Source: Rickettsia hoogstraalii
GTDB lineage: Bacteria > Pseudomonadota > Alphaproteobacteria > Rickettsiales > Rickettsiaceae
Direction: 5' to 3'
DNA length: 64,000 nucleotides
NCBI RefSeq assembly: GCF_000825685.1
Contig: NZ_CCXM01000001.1
Location: 1,201,828-1,265,827 of the forward strand
Both the position numbers and the translations under genes were made by a program. Of the stretch, positions 18,317 to 27,164 are shown piece after piece; positions within the stretch are counted from its first letter, which is position 1; every line of letters starts with the position of its first letter. A model generated the notes under the pieces. That model saw only the letters and a list, made by a program, of their open reading frames with translations. It did no database searches and was not told where the DNA came from.

Positions 18317-20083
18317 ATGATTATTATAAATGATTTAGCCATGAGTTATGGTGCAAAAATACTATTTACCGATGTAAATTTGCATATTAAAAATAATAAA
18401 AGATATGGTTTAGTAGGTGCCAACGGAGCAGGTAAAACAACTTTTTTTAAAGTCTTGACTAAGGAAGAAGAACCGGCTTTCGGTGATATTAATATACCTA
18501 AAAACTCTAAAGTAGGTTGTTTAAAACAAGATCAATTTCTTTATGAAAATACTAAAATTATAGATACGGTAATAGCAGGGAATAAGGAGCTATGGAAAGC
18601 TTTACAGGAAAAAGCAGAGATATTAAATCGACAAGAATGTAGTGATGAAGATGGGTATAAGCTTGGTGAGCTTGAACAGGTAATATACGATAATGACGGT
18701 TATACCGCTGAAATTTTTGCAGCTAGTTTACTTGTAGGTCTTGGAATAGCCGAAAAATACCATTATGAGCCGCTTTCTGCTCTATCAGGAGGTTATAAGC
18801 TTCGTGTTTTACTTGCACAAAGTCTATTTAATAATCCCGATATTTTACTACTCGATGAACCGACAAATCACTTAGATATTATTTCAATATATTGGCTTGA
18901 GAATTATTTAAAAAATTCTTTTAAGGGAATATTAATTTTTATATCGCATGATTTAGCTTTTTTAAATAATGTTGCAACAGATATTTTAGACATAGATTAT
19001 GGAGAGATAAAACTATATACAGGAAATTATGATAATTTTGTTCAAGAAAAGCAGATAATAGCTGCTCAAAAATTAAGCGAGAGAAATTTCTTAGAAAAGA
19101 AAATAGAAAATATGCAGGCTTGGGTTGATAAATTTAGAGCAGGGACGAGAGCAAGGCAAAGTGCCTCTAGAGAAAAGCAGTTAGAGAAAATAGAATTGCC
19201 GGATATACAAAAATCTTCAAGAATTAGTCCGTTATTTAGATTTAAACAACTAAGAAATTCAGGAAAATTAGTATTAAAAATCGATCAAATAACTAAAGAT
19301 TTTGAGAATAAGCAAATATTAGGCCTTTTGCATAACGAAGCTAATAAAGAGGAATTTAAAGGATACACGGAACGCAGCACCGCAGCGTACACAAGCGTAC
19401 GTGAGGATGCGAGTACCGGATCGACGTATAAATTACCTTTAGAAGCAAGTTATGCAAAAGGTCTATTAAATAAAGTTAGTTTTAACGTATTACGAGGAGA
19501 AAAAATTATTATTATCGGTGCAAACGGTATCGGTAAATCTACTTTATTAAAAATCTTAATGAATAAAATAATAGCAGATCAAGGTAGTTATGAGTGGGGT
19601 TATGAATCACAAATATCTTATTTCGCTCAAGATCATCATGAGCTACTTAATGAAAATATTAGTATTATTGATTGGCTTAAAAAGCAATCCGAAAAGGAAA
19701 CGGAAAATACTATTAGAAATACGCTCGGACAAGTATTATTCCGTAGTGATGAAGTAAATAAAAATATTTTGAGTTTAAGCGGGGGTGAGGGTGCAAGGTT
19801 ATTACTTGCTAAAATGATGCTAGAAAAAAGCAATATTTTGGTTCTTGATGAACCGACAAACCACCTTGATATAGAGTCAAGAGAAGCTCTTAAAAAATCT
19901 CTAATTGATTTTGAGGGTACGGTAATATTAGTAACACACGATCGTGATTTTGCAAAATCCATAGCAACAAGAATTATTGCTCTTTCCCATAGGAAAAATA
20001 TTGTTGATTTTAAAGGTAAATATGATGATTATATTGAGAAATACGGTAATGATTATTTAAGTTCTGCTATTAAATTATCCTAA
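18317..20083 (+). CDS. ABC-F family ATPase with an in-frame RPE
   Basis: A 588-aa soluble protein with two ABC ATPase domains and no membrane helices (ABC-F). Domain 1: Walker [10 protein letters not shown] (about 35), signature [13 protein letters not shown], Walker [13 protein letters not shown]. Domain 2: Walker [10 protein letters not shown] (about 401), signature [13 protein letters not shown], Walker [13 protein letters not shown]. Family members act on ribosomes. Residues about 335-382 are encoded by a 144-bp RPE (19321-19464) inserted early in domain 2, between the first strand and LLNKVSFNV. The frame is kept because 144 is a multiple of 3, adding 48 residues to a loop. Specific ABC-F subtype is not resolved. 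Confidence 0.9.
   Translation: MIIINDLAMSYGAKILFTDVNLHIKNNKRYGLVGANGAGKTTFFKVLTKEEEPAFGDINIPKNSKVGCLKQDQFLYENTKIIDTVIAGNKELWKALQEKAEILNRQECSDEDGYKLGELEQVIYDNDGYTAEIFAASLLVGLGIAEKYHYEPLSALSGGYKLRVLLAQSLFNNPDILLLDEPTNHLDIISIYWLENYLKNSFKGILIFISHDLAFLNNVATDILDIDYGEIKLYTGNYDNFVQEKQIIAAQKLSERNFLEKKIENMQAWVDKFRAGTRARQSASREKQLEKIELPDIQKSSRISPLFRFKQLRNSGKLVLKIDQITKDFENKQILGLLHNEANKEEFKGYTERSTAAYTSVREDASTGSTYKLPLEASYAKGLLNKVSFNVLRGEKIIIIGANGIGKSTLLKILMNKIIADQGSYEWGYESQISYFAQDHHELLNENISIIDWLKKQSEKETENTIRNTLGQVLFRSDEVNKNILSLSGGEGARLLLAKMMLEKSNILVLDEPTNHLDIESREALKKSLIDFEGTVILVTHDRDFAKSIATRIIALSHRKNIVDFKGKYDDYIEKYGNDYLSSAIKLS
19321..19464 (+). repeat. RPE-1-type element inserted in-frame in the ABC-F gene
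   Basis: 144 bp, beginning AGGCCTTTTGCATAAC and ending GTTATGCAAAAGGTCT, the ends forming a near-perfect inverted repeat. The interior includes GGATACACGGAACGCAG and ACGTGAGGATGCGAGTACC. Two other 144-bp copies in reverse orientation are intergenic at 22429-22572 and 59677-59820. All three frames of reading could be tolerated only because length is 48 codons; the frame used here has no stop. Confidence 0.9.
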
Positions 20084-20114
20084 GTTTTAGGCATTGTTCA
20101 TTAAATATAGATAT

Positions 20115-20206
20115 CGTCATTGCGAGCAGCCATAGGCTGCGTGGCAATCTCGTCAAATATCCTGAGATTGCTTCGTCAATTACTTACGTAATTTCCTCGC
20201 AATGAC
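20115..20206. repeat. Palindromic element (GTCATTGCGAG family)
   Basis: CGTCATTGCGAGCAGCC and inverted CCTCGCAATGACG arms with the CCTGAGATTG core, between the convergent ABC-F gene and the hypothetical gene ending at 20220. Confidence 0.75.
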
Positions 20207-20219
20207 GATGAAAATTTAA

Positions 20220-20680
20220 TCACTCCACATTATAGAATTCCAAATGATGACCGCTAATAAACTTTTTTACTTCAGCATGGTTACCATACTCATCAAACTT
20301 TAATAATAACCCTTGTTTGTTAAAATATAATATATTTGTAAATAGTCGATCATCACAGTCCCACTTAGCTTTAAAAGCATTGTCCTTAATAAGCTTAACT
20401 CCGTTTACTCCGTGTTTGTGATATATTATTCCTTTTTTTAAAGCAGAAACAAAAGACATAATTTTACTTTTATCAAAGGCATTATAGATTTTTTTAGAAA
20501 TTGTACCGTAACAATCAAATCCTCTATATTTACCGAGTAATATAGCCGTACCTTTATCTAATTCTTTATCAATTTTAATCTGTCCTTCTTTAGGAATATT
20601 CCAAGAATTATTATTGAAGTGGATAATTTTTTGAATGGCTAGATAAAATTTATGTTTCTTTTTTAGTTGATAATATTGAT
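20220..20680 (-). pseudogene. Orphan C-terminal domain, possibly detached from the TPR protein
   Basis: A frame open on the minus strand from about 20680 down to TAA at 20220-20222 encodes roughly 150 residues, but the first ATG (20459) is only half-way along. The upstream half (AIQKIIHFNNNSWNIP, DKGTAILLGKYRGFDCYG) reads like folded protein and overlaps the end of the TPR gene in another frame. So this is either a start-less remnant or the C-terminal domain of the TPR protein separated by a frameshift at the A-run near 20660. The C-terminal part (HGVNGVKLI, WDCDDRLF, FDEYGNHAEVKKF) has a compact K/D-rich pattern that resembles small bacterial RNase-type toxin domains; this resemblance is weak. 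Confidence 0.45.
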
Positions 20681-22075
20681 GAATTTTTTTGTATCATATT
20701 GATCAATTAATTGTTCTAAATTTTCTATTTGCTTATTATCGGGGGAATAGCTTGCAATAATCTCTTCTTGTTTGTTTTGACTTAATTTACTTGCATATTC
20801 TTGTACTTTTTCTTGATTATTATTTAATAAGGCAGTAACTACCCCAATCTCTAAAGTATTTTCATTGCAAGAATCATTTTGTAGAGCATTTTCAACATTT
20901 TGGAAAATCTTTTTGGATTTTTCAGTAGTTAATTTAGTTTCGTTATCTGCTATTAAAGTGGTATTAATGGCATTAAGAAGTTCTACTTTTTCATCGGGCT
21001 TCAGAGTATTATTTTGAGGCAATATATAATTTTGGTCTACGTAACTCTGAAGCTTTATAATAGCCTTTTCATACAAATTTATTTGATGCTCAGGCATCTT
21101 ATTTAAAAGATCGGAAGCCGTTTTAAATTGCTTACTACATAGGGCGAGTGAGAATGCTAGAAGTATATTGCTTGGGGCATCACTAATTGCTTTTAGTTTG
21201 TCGGTTAATATTGATTGCTGTTTTTTTGTAATTGCTTGTTTATTGGAAATTTTGTTATAAAAAGCCATATATTCACAGCCGTCATATATTGATGAATAGA
21301 AGGGAACTAAGACATTTTTTTTAATTAAATTTAACTTCTCATAAGAAATTTTATATGGATCAGTTAACATTTCTAGAATATGTTTTATATATTCTACCTG
21401 TACATATTGTATTAAATCGTTAGCTTTATCAAATTCGCCTTGTATTCTATAATTAGCCCATAAATGATAGGAGGCTGTCGGATGTGTGGGTAGAAGCACA
21501 AAGGCATGTTCATAACATTTAGTGGACATATCATAGCTTCCGGTTTCCTCATAAGTACGGCCTGTTCTATAATACCACTGGGCTAAAACCTGATTTTCAG
21601 TATTAGTATTTAACGAAAAAATAGATTCTTCAAGTAACGCTTTTGCTTCTTCAAAATTCTTATTCTCTATTAATAAATTAGAGAATTGACCTGATAAATC
21701 TAAGCTAAATTTTATATATGGTACTAGTGCTTGGATAATTTTAAGCTGAGATTCCGGTTCAATAAGCTTTAGAATGGGAAGTATATATTCTGCACATTTG
21801 CTATATTGTTCAACTTCTTTTGTAAAGTGATTAAAATATAAGTTGGTTGCTGTAATTATATATTTAAATATATCTGCGGTAACTTTATCGCTTCTATTTA
21901 ATATACTACATTGAAAGGCAAGACTCATTACTTGAATTTTAGTTAGTGTATCAGGCTCTGTCCATTCTAGAGGTTCGTCTTTAAAATTGCCTAGTTTCTG
22001 TATTGCTTCATAATTTTTTAACAGTTTAGGGTGTTTGGCACTTTCGGATGGATACTTAAATAATAATCGTTTCAT
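20663..22075 (-). CDS. TPR-repeat protein, function unknown
   Basis: A 470-aa helical protein with no signal peptide. Residues about 165-225 form recognisable tetratricopeptide repeats (YYRTGRTYEETGSYDMSTKC, then YEHAFVLLPTHPTASYHLWA, then YRIQGEFDKANDLIQ), and the rest is also helix-rich. TPR proteins serve as protein-interaction scaffolds and are frequent among Rickettsia accessory genes, some of them effector candidates; nothing here shows secretion. The stop lies directly before an open frame of another phase (20220-20680) that may be its lost C-terminus. Confidence 0.65.
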   Translation of the reverse strand: MKRLLFKYPSESAKHPKLLKNYEAIQKLGNFKDEPLEWTEPDTLTKIQVMSLAFQCSILNRSDKVTADIFKYIITATNLYFNHFTKEVEQYSKCAEYILPILKLIEPESQLKIIQALVPYIKFSLDLSGQFSNLLIENKNFEEAKALLEESIFSLNTNTENQVLAQWYYRTGRTYEETGSYDMSTKCYEHAFVLLPTHPTASYHLWANYRIQGEFDKANDLIQYVQVEYIKHILEMLTDPYKISYEKLNLIKKNVLVPFYSSIYDGCEYMAFYNKISNKQAITKKQQSILTDKLKAISDAPSNILLAFSLALCSKQFKTASDLLNKMPEHQINLYEKAIIKLQSYVDQNYILPQNNTLKPDEKVELLNAINTTLIADNETKLTTEKSKKIFQNVENALQNDSCNENTLEIGVVTALLNNNQEKVQEYASKLSQNKQEEIIASYSPDNKQIENLEQLIDQYDTKKFINIIN

Positions 22076-22113
22076 TAGTGAATACTTAATTTGTATAGTT
22101 TGATTGCTACTTA

Positions 22114-22333
22114 CTATATAGTTTTTTCACTATCTAAATGCTTGAATAGGTAAGTCATTACTTCCATAGCGACATTGAAAGTCGGTATAGATAAAAAGTT
22201 TTTATCTATTGTTTCTACATCAAAGAGTAGTTTGTCTAAAATTTCTTATACTAGTTTGTGATAATATATTAGTGGTGTTATTAATTTCAGCAATATTAAG
22301 CTTAAAGGTAATTGAAGGTTCTGTATTTTTCAT
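22114..22333 (-). pseudogene. Small broken gene upstream of the TPR gene
   Basis: ATG 22331-22333 opens a frame (MKNTEPSITFKLNIAEINN...) that stops after 37 codons, while an overlapping frame continues (EILDKLLFDVETIDKNF, then NVAMEVMTYLFKHLDSEKTI) to TAG 22114-22116. Joining the two with one indel near 22240 would give a protein of about 72 residues. It ends about 40 bases before the TPR gene on the same strand, so the two may once have been a small-large gene pair. I do not recognise a family. Confidence 0.4.
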
Positions 22334-22428
22334 GAATATAATTTAGTATTAGTTGGGCTTAAGAACTGCTAAATATAAATGTGATGAGAAAGTTTTGAGA
22401 TTTTACATAGAGTTATTATTTTTAGAAT

Positions 22429-22572
22429 AGACCTCTTGCATAACTTGCTTCTAAGGGTAATTTGTACGTCGATCCGGTACTCGAATCCTCACGTACTTAA
22501 GTGTACGCTGCGGTTCTGCGTTCCGTGTCTCCTTCAAATTCCTCCTTATTAGCTACGTTATGCAAGAGGTCT
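22429..22572 (-). repeat. RPE-1-type element, intergenic
   Basis: Exactly 144 bp, AGACCTCTTGCATAAC ... GTTATGCAAGAGGTCT, in the reverse orientation to the ABC-F copy. The inverted ends extend outside the unit (ATTTTTAGAAT / ATTCTAAAAAT), so the whole forms a very long hairpin. Occupies part of the 22.1-22.9 kb gap. Confidence 0.9.
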
Positions 22573-22670
22573 ATTCTAAAAATAATAACAAGAGAGTTTA
22601 AGAAGACAATAGATTTTTTAATTTAAAATATGGTGTTGTTTAGAAAAAGTTGATAATTTGAAAAGCTTAC

Positions 22671-22790
22671 GTCATTGCGAGGAAATTGCATAGCAATTGA
22701 CGAAGCAATCTAGTAAAAAATTCTAATTTACAGAATTTTTTTTATTATTTTTATGGATTGCCGCACAGTCTGTGACTGCTCGCAATGACG
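22671..22790. repeat. Palindromic element (GTCATTGCGAG family, long core)
   Basis: GTCATTGCGAGGAAATTG and inverted CTCGCAATGACG arms around a core containing AAAAAATTCT...AGAATTTTTTT and ATTTTTATGGATTGCC. Nearly the same core occurs at 23943-24063 and, reversed, at 34856-34976. Confidence 0.8.
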
Positions 22791-22863
22791 GGGTGGTATC
22801 CACGCAACAAAGCTACGCTGGAATGACATCGAAAGGCTAAATTACACCATAAAACATAATAAA

Positions 22864-22908
22864 AATATTGTACAAATTATAAATCCAACTTCTATTTTGT
22901 ACAATATT
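22864..22908 (-). terminator. Inverted repeat, possible terminator of the 75-aa gene
   Basis: A perfect 13-bp inverted repeat (AATATTGTACAAA, loop of 19, TTTGTACAATATT) lies directly after the stop of the minus-strand gene at 22912. In the minus direction it is followed by a T-rich run. The stem is poor in G+C, so termination strength is uncertain; a protein-binding site is the alternative. Confidence 0.45.
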
Positions 22909-22911
22909 GTA

Positions 22912-23139
22912 TTATTCAAACCCAAATCCAGCAAAATATTTATGAAAATATCCGGCATCATGACCTATAACTTTAACTTTATCATTAGAATAAAGTGATT
23001 CAGATTCACTATATATAGTCGTGCCGTCATCCATATAGCGAATAGAATAAGATGGGAGGCCGTAAGGTCTAAAAAAAATGTCTTCACGTATAACTTTAGG
23101 AGCTTTATCGGATTTTTGTATAGTTTCTGATTTCAGCAT
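22912..23139 (-). CDS. Small hypothetical protein
   Basis: A 75-aa protein, acidic in the middle (DDGTTIYSESESLYSNDKVKV) and ending HAGYF-type aromatic residues. No signal peptide or membrane helix. It has a clean ATG, sits between an inverted repeat (22864-22908) and a 40-bp AT-rich spacer, and is transcribed with the same polarity as the gene at 23180. No family is recognised; codon use looks like its neighbours, so a real but unknown gene is more likely than chance. Confidence 0.5.
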   Translation of the reverse strand: MLKSETIQKSDKAPKVIREDIFFRPYGLPSYSIRYMDDGTTIYSESESLYSNDKVKVIGHDAGYFHKYFAGFGFE

Positions 23140-23179
23140 ATTGGCTTCCTTAATAAATTATTATTTTATTATATAATTT

Positions 23180-23794
23180 TTATATCTTATCACAAGAATA
23201 ATTATAATAGCTATCTGAGCCTAGAAATTCAGATTTATAAATTGCCGTATTATATTCGTAAGGATATTCTAAATATTTTTGCAATTTTAAAGTATTTTCT
23301 TGAAACAATTGGTAATTATTTGATGGTTCGTGCTTTGATAAATTGAAATATTTTCTTGCTAACCATTTCTTATCTTGAACATTATTAAAAGCTTTGATTT
23401 TTGAATATCCACCTTGTTGTTCTTCTTGTAAAAAATAATCTTTATAATCCTTATAATCTTTTGGAAGATTTAATATAAATCTAGAATATTGTTCTAACTG
23501 AAAGTTAGTTAACCAAGTAAATATAGAATATAAATTTTCTCTATGGTCTAAAGAAAAAATAACTGCAGCTTCTGATTGCTTTATATCCGCTCCTATCTCT
23601 CTTTCAATAATGTCATTAGATAATATCACTAATTCTTTATTATAATGTTTTTTATTTTTTTGAGCTTGAATGATTATGTCAAACATCTCAGTGTTTAATT
23701 CTTTTAAGGTAAATAATTGTTTGTATTTATTAAGCCATGGATCAAAAGCTATAGATTCAAGTTTTTTAAAATATTCGGTTAATTTCATGTGCAA
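23180..23794 (-). CDS. Hypothetical protein, 204 aa
   Basis: A soluble, charged, aromatic-rich 204-aa protein with no signal peptide, membrane helix or catalytic motif that I can recognise. Segments such as ADIKQSEAAVIFSLDHRENL and the YKDYKDYF near-repeat look like ordinary globular sequence. It begins at ATG 23794 (MHMKLTEYFKK; an inner ATG at 23788 is equally possible) and ends 41 bases before the small gene at 22912-23139, suggesting a two-gene accessory unit. Function unknown. Confidence 0.5.
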   Translation of the reverse strand: MHMKLTEYFKKLESIAFDPWLNKYKQLFTLKELNTEMFDIIIQAQKNKKHYNKELVILSNDIIEREIGADIKQSEAAVIFSLDHRENLYSIFTWLTNFQLEQYSRFILNLPKDYKDYKDYFLQEEQQGGYSKIKAFNNVQDKKWLARKYFNLSKHEPSNNYQLFQENTLKLQKYLEYPYEYNTAIYKSEFLGSDSYYNYSCDKI

Positions 23795-23875
23795 CTCTAG
23801 ATTAAATTTAAGAGCGGCACTTTATATAAAAAATTGAGATAGGTCAAGAGATATTAAATTAATGGTTTAAAAATA

Positions 23876-24274
23876 TGTGTCATCCCGTGGCTTGACTAAC
23901 GTTGTTAGCCCGTTTATGTCATTCCCGCGTAGACCGGTTTTAACGTCATTGCGAGGAAATTACAAAGTAATTGACGAAGCAATCCAGTAAAAAATTCTGA
24001 TTTACAGAATTTTTTTATTATTTTTATGGATTGCCACGCAGTCTACGACTGCTCGCAATGACGGCTCGGTATCAACACTCTCCCTAACAATGACAAAATT
24101 TTTCACATAACTTAATGACAAAAGTAAAATATGAATATATTATTTTATATACTCGTTTAATTTGAAAAATTGGCTACGTTATTTTTTGCTTTTAATACTC
24201 ACGTACTAAATAATGTACGCTGCGGTTAAAATCTTCAAAATGCCTTGCTTTTTTCCAAATTAAACTTCGTCTAT
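23876..24274. repeat. Repeat-filled intergenic region before tolQ
   Basis: The 500-bp gap holds a half-hairpin TGTCATCCCGTGGCTTGAC (23879), a complete GTCATTGCGAG-family element with long core (23943-24063), and a second RPE family at 24148-24274 (ATACTCGTTTAATTTGAAAA ... AATTAAACTTCGT) whose interior has CTCACGTA and GTACGCTGCGG. The latter is the reverse of the element at 61767-61893. It ends 18 bases before tolQ, so the tolQ promoter must lie within or before it. Confidence 0.75.
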
Positions 24275-24291
24275 CATTTATCAAGGAAGTT

Positions 24292-25020
24292 ATGAGTACG
24301 GATATTAATAATATTAGCGATAGCTTAGAAATTGTTACGCAAGATCATTTATCGATTTTTTCTTTAATAAGCTCCTCCGACATTATCGGTAAGTCGGTTA
24401 TGTTGATGCTGCTTATTGCTTCCATTTGGTCATGGGCTATTATTTTGGATAAAATATTTAAGCTAGCACAAGTGCAGCGAAGAATGAAGAATTTTGAAAA
24501 TGTATTTTGGTCCGGTGGAGTATTAGAGCAATTATATGAAAGCATAAAGAGGTCGGTTAATAATCCGCTAGCTTTGATATTTGTCTCAGCTATGGATGAG
24601 TGTAAGAGTTTAAATACTAAAGGGCTTTCCGATGCGTTAAAAAACAACCATAAAGAGCGTATAACGGGTGCAATGTACTTAGCTCAAAATAGGGAAGTCG
24701 AAAAGCTTGAGAAGAATTTAAGCTTCCTGGCAACTGTTGGGTCAAGTGCTCCTTTCGTAGGCTTATTCGGTACTGTTTGGGGGATTATGCACAGTTTCCA
24801 ATCGATTGCTACTTCCAAAAATACTTCTCTTGCCGTAGTAGCTCCCGGAATTGCCGAAGCGTTACTTGCAACTGCGATAGGCTTGTTTGCAGCTATTCCG
24901 GCAGTAATTTTTTATAACTATCTTATTTCCCGTATTACTCTTATCAATAATAAGATTGAAGATTTTAGTAGCGAGCTAAACTCTATACTTTCTAAGGCAA
25001 TTGATCAGGAGAAAATGTAA
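24292..25020 (+). CDS. tolQ: Tol-Pal motor subunit TolQ
   Basis: A 242-aa inner-membrane MotA/TolQ/ExbB family proton-channel protein: one helix near residues 35-55 and two more at about 155-175 and 185-210, with VGSSAPFVGLFGTVWGIM and APGIAEALLATAIGLFAAIP, the conserved pore-helix sequences. With TolR it converts proton flow into movement of TolA. AAGGA (24283-24287) precedes ATG 24292. First gene of tolQ-tolR-tolA; the stop overlaps the tolR start (TAATG). Confidence 0.97.
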   Translation: MSTDINNISDSLEIVTQDHLSIFSLISSSDIIGKSVMLMLLIASIWSWAIILDKIFKLAQVQRRMKNFENVFWSGGVLEQLYESIKRSVNNPLALIFVSAMDECKSLNTKGLSDALKNNHKERITGAMYLAQNREVEKLEKNLSFLATVGSSAPFVGLFGTVWGIMHSFQSIATSKNTSLAVVAPGIAEALLATAIGLFAAIPAVIFYNYLISRITLINNKIEDFSSELNSILSKAIDQEKM

Positions 25021-25451
25021 TGGCTATAAAGCTTGCCGGAAGTAATAGAAAAAGTAAAAGGGCAGTAGTTAGCGAAATTAATGTTACTCCGCTCGTTGAT
25101 GTGATGCTTGTGCTATTAATTATTTTCATGATTACTTCTCCAATGCTTGTTTCAGGTGTAAATGTGGATTTACCTGAGACAAATTCAAGTCCGATTTCAG
25201 GGCAGGATGAACCGCTAGTCGTTACTATCAATAATAAAGGTGAAATTTTCCTGCTTGAAACTCCTATAGAGAGAACACATTTAACCGACAAGCTTGCAAA
25301 TATCACTAAAGAAAAAAAGGATGCTAGAATTTTTGTAAGAGGCGATAGAAATGTCTCTTATGGGCAGGTGGTAGAGATAGTTGCCGAAATTCATGCTGCC
25401 GGTTTTTCTCGTGTAGCTCTTATTTCAAATATTAAAAATAATGAAAAGTAA
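25020..25451 (+). CDS. tolR: Tol-Pal motor subunit TolR
   Basis: A 143-aa ExbD/TolR family protein. The N-terminal cytoplasmic part (SEINVTPLVDVMLVLLIIFM) holds the membrane helix with the essential Asp of the proton path, followed by MITSPMLVSGVNVDLPE and a periplasmic domain ending GQVVEIVAEIHAAGFSRVAL. Start ATG 25020 overlaps the tolQ stop by one base and its end overlaps tolA by 11 bases, so the three are translationally coupled. Confidence 0.97.
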   Translation: MAIKLAGSNRKSKRAVVSEINVTPLVDVMLVLLIIFMITSPMLVSGVNVDLPETNSSPISGQDEPLVVTINNKGEIFLLETPIERTHLTDKLANITKEKKDARIFVRGDRNVSYGQVVEIVAEIHAAGFSRVALISNIKNNEK

Positions 25452-26418
25452 CCAAAATAGGGATAACTTTACGATTTTCCTTAGCTTCTCTGTTGTTCTG
25501 CACTTACTTCTTTTATATTTTTTTCTATTCGGTATGCCGTCACTTTTTGAAAAATTACCGGAAGAGCAAACTATAACTTTTGAAATGCTACCTGTTAGCG
25601 ATAAATCAAATATTATAACTCAAACAAAGCAAAAAGAAGCACCTATAGAAAACGAAGATGCTAAAAAGTCTGAGCAGAGTAAGCCAAAAGAAGAAGAACC
25701 GCAACAAGATTTGCCAAAAGAAGAAAAAGCAAAAGAGCCTGAAGCTAAAACAATAGAAGAAAAGCCAAAAATAGAAGAGAAAAAACCTATAGAAGAACCA
25801 AAGCCTGAAGAAGCGAAAGAAGCGTTACCTGAGAAGAAAGAAGAAGTAAAGGAAGAAAAGCCTAAAGAAGAGGAAAAAAAACCGGTAGAGGAAGTGAAAA
25901 AGCCTGAAGAGAAGAAAGAAGAAAAGAAACCGGAAGAGAAACCAAAAGAGGTAAAGAAAAAAGAGCCTAAAACCGATGAGCTTGATTCTTTACTGAAGAA
26001 TTTAGAGCAATCTTCGGAAGGAAATAATGTAAAATCCAATAAGCATCAAAGATCAAAAAAAGTTGATAATGCAAAAGAAGCTAAAGGTGTTTATACTGAT
26101 GGACTGCCTCTTTCCGATAGTGAAACATCTTTAATAAAAAGACAGATTGAAAGACACTGGAGTAATGTACCGGCAGGGGTTAGAGGTAATAATAAGGTAA
26201 AAGTCATTATTAGTATTACGCTAGATAAAGCAGGGAACGTTGAACAGGCAAAGGTTAAAGAAAGAATTTGTCCTAATATTCCGGCTAGTGTTTGTGAAGC
26301 TTTAGCGGATAATGCAATTAGAGCGGTATGGCAAGCAAGCCCCATCGAAAATCTTGATCCTGCTCGTTTTAACCATTGGAAAGAGATTAATTTTAGCTTT
26401 GATCCAAGTAAATTGTAG
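25441..26418 (+). CDS. tolA: Tol-Pal envelope-spanning protein TolA
   Basis: A 325-aa protein with one N-terminal membrane helix (about residues 12-32), a long Lys/Glu/Pro repetitive stalk (about 60-185, runs such as KPEEKKEEKKPEEKPKE) and a C-terminal globular domain with WSNVPAGVRGN and the single disulfide-type Cys pair (CPNIPASVCEALADNA), as in TolA/TonB-C-like domains. It bridges the TolQR motor to TolB-Pal. Low-complexity stalk composition explains the serine-rich shadow frames on the other strand. Confidence 0.93.
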   Translation: MKSNQNRDNFTIFLSFSVVLHLLLLYFFLFGMPSLFEKLPEEQTITFEMLPVSDKSNIITQTKQKEAPIENEDAKKSEQSKPKEEEPQQDLPKEEKAKEPEAKTIEEKPKIEEKKPIEEPKPEEAKEALPEKKEEVKEEKPKEEEKKPVEEVKKPEEKKEEKKPEEKPKEVKKKEPKTDELDSLLKNLEQSSEGNNVKSNKHQRSKKVDNAKEAKGVYTDGLPLSDSETSLIKRQIERHWSNVPAGVRGNNKVKVIISITLDKAGNVEQAKVKERICPNIPASVCEALADNAIRAVWQASPIENLDPARFNHWKEINFSFDPSKL

Positions 26419-26446
26419 GCTGGGCATTGCCTGTGTGGATACCAAA

Positions 26447-26810
26447 TCGTCATTGCGAGGAGGTATTGTTGCGTGGATCAGTTTTACCTCTGTCATCCCG
26501 TGGCTTGACCACGAGATCCAGTTAAAAATACTAAAATTATTAGTATTTTTTATTGTTTTTATGGACCCCGTGGTCAAGCCACGGGGTGACACAGTAGGTT
26601 TTACCGGTCTACGTAACAATGCTTTCCCGCGTAGGCGGGAATCCAGTAAAACATATAAAAAATAAGTTTTTTTAGGTTTATTTTTTAAATAAATAACTCC
26701 CATATCGATATTTGAAGTTATTTTTCTGGATTCCCGCTTTCGCGGGAATGACATAAAGTAAAAATCCGGCACTATAATTGCCTACGCAGGAATGACATTA
26801 AGAACCATGA
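26447..26810. repeat. Tandem composite palindromic repeats downstream of tolA
   Basis: Starts with CGTCATTGCGAGGAGG, then CATTGTTGCGTGGATC, then a paired-hairpin unit (26491-26521 and 26562-26591) whose core (TTAAAAATACTAAAATTATT) is the reverse of that at 619-657. A second paired unit with CCCGCGTAGGCGGG (26623-26646) and ATTCCCGCTTTCGCGGGAAT (26729-26748) hairpins follows. The whole is an inverted relative of 479-738. May also terminate tolQRA transcription. Confidence 0.75.
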
Positions 26811-26825
26811 AATAATTTTAAAATA

Positions 26826-27022
26826 TTATTCATCATGTTCGTGGTGGTCACCGATTAATTCAAGCCCCATATCTTTTTGCTCATTATCAAAACAACAGTA
26901 GCAGCAATAACCTATCAAGAATAATAAAGTTGCTCCCATTAAAAGTAGAGTCAAAGCAGCATTATTAGAGCTTGCTAACTCATATTCTGAAGGTAATAAA
27001 TCCGTAGGGATGTCTTTTTCAT
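26826..27022 (-). pseudogene. Small Cys-rich single-helix membrane peptide, start frame shifted
   Basis: A minus-strand frame ending at TAA 26826-26828 encodes about 65 residues: KDIPTDLLPSEYELASS, then a hydrophobic stretch LTLLLMGATLLFLIGYCCYC, then CFDNEQKDMGLELIGDHHEHDE. It has a Cys-rich membrane edge (CCYCC) and a His/Asp-rich tail, which could bind metal. The only nearby ATG (27020-27022) is in a different phase by one base, so either an indel damaged the start or a non-standard start is used. No family recognised. Confidence 0.4.
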
Positions 27023-27164
27023 AAAACTTAGTTATTATGTTTACTATTTATAAATAAAAAAACTCTATAACTTTGTCTATTAAAATTAGATTTATTTCAC
27101 AAAGTTTTAAGAGCAGGATAAGTAAATAACAATAAATGGCATAGATTTAGACCAAAATGGACTA

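Noticed and set aside
22429..22572. tRNA-like string CTCGAATCC in the palindrome
   Set aside because: Part of the conserved RPE interior; no cloverleaf or acceptor stem can be folded around it.
25620..26039. 139-aa Ser/Phe-rich frame on the minus strand
   Set aside because: It is the antisense of the Lys/Glu/Pro stalk of tolA; the composition follows from the coding strand.
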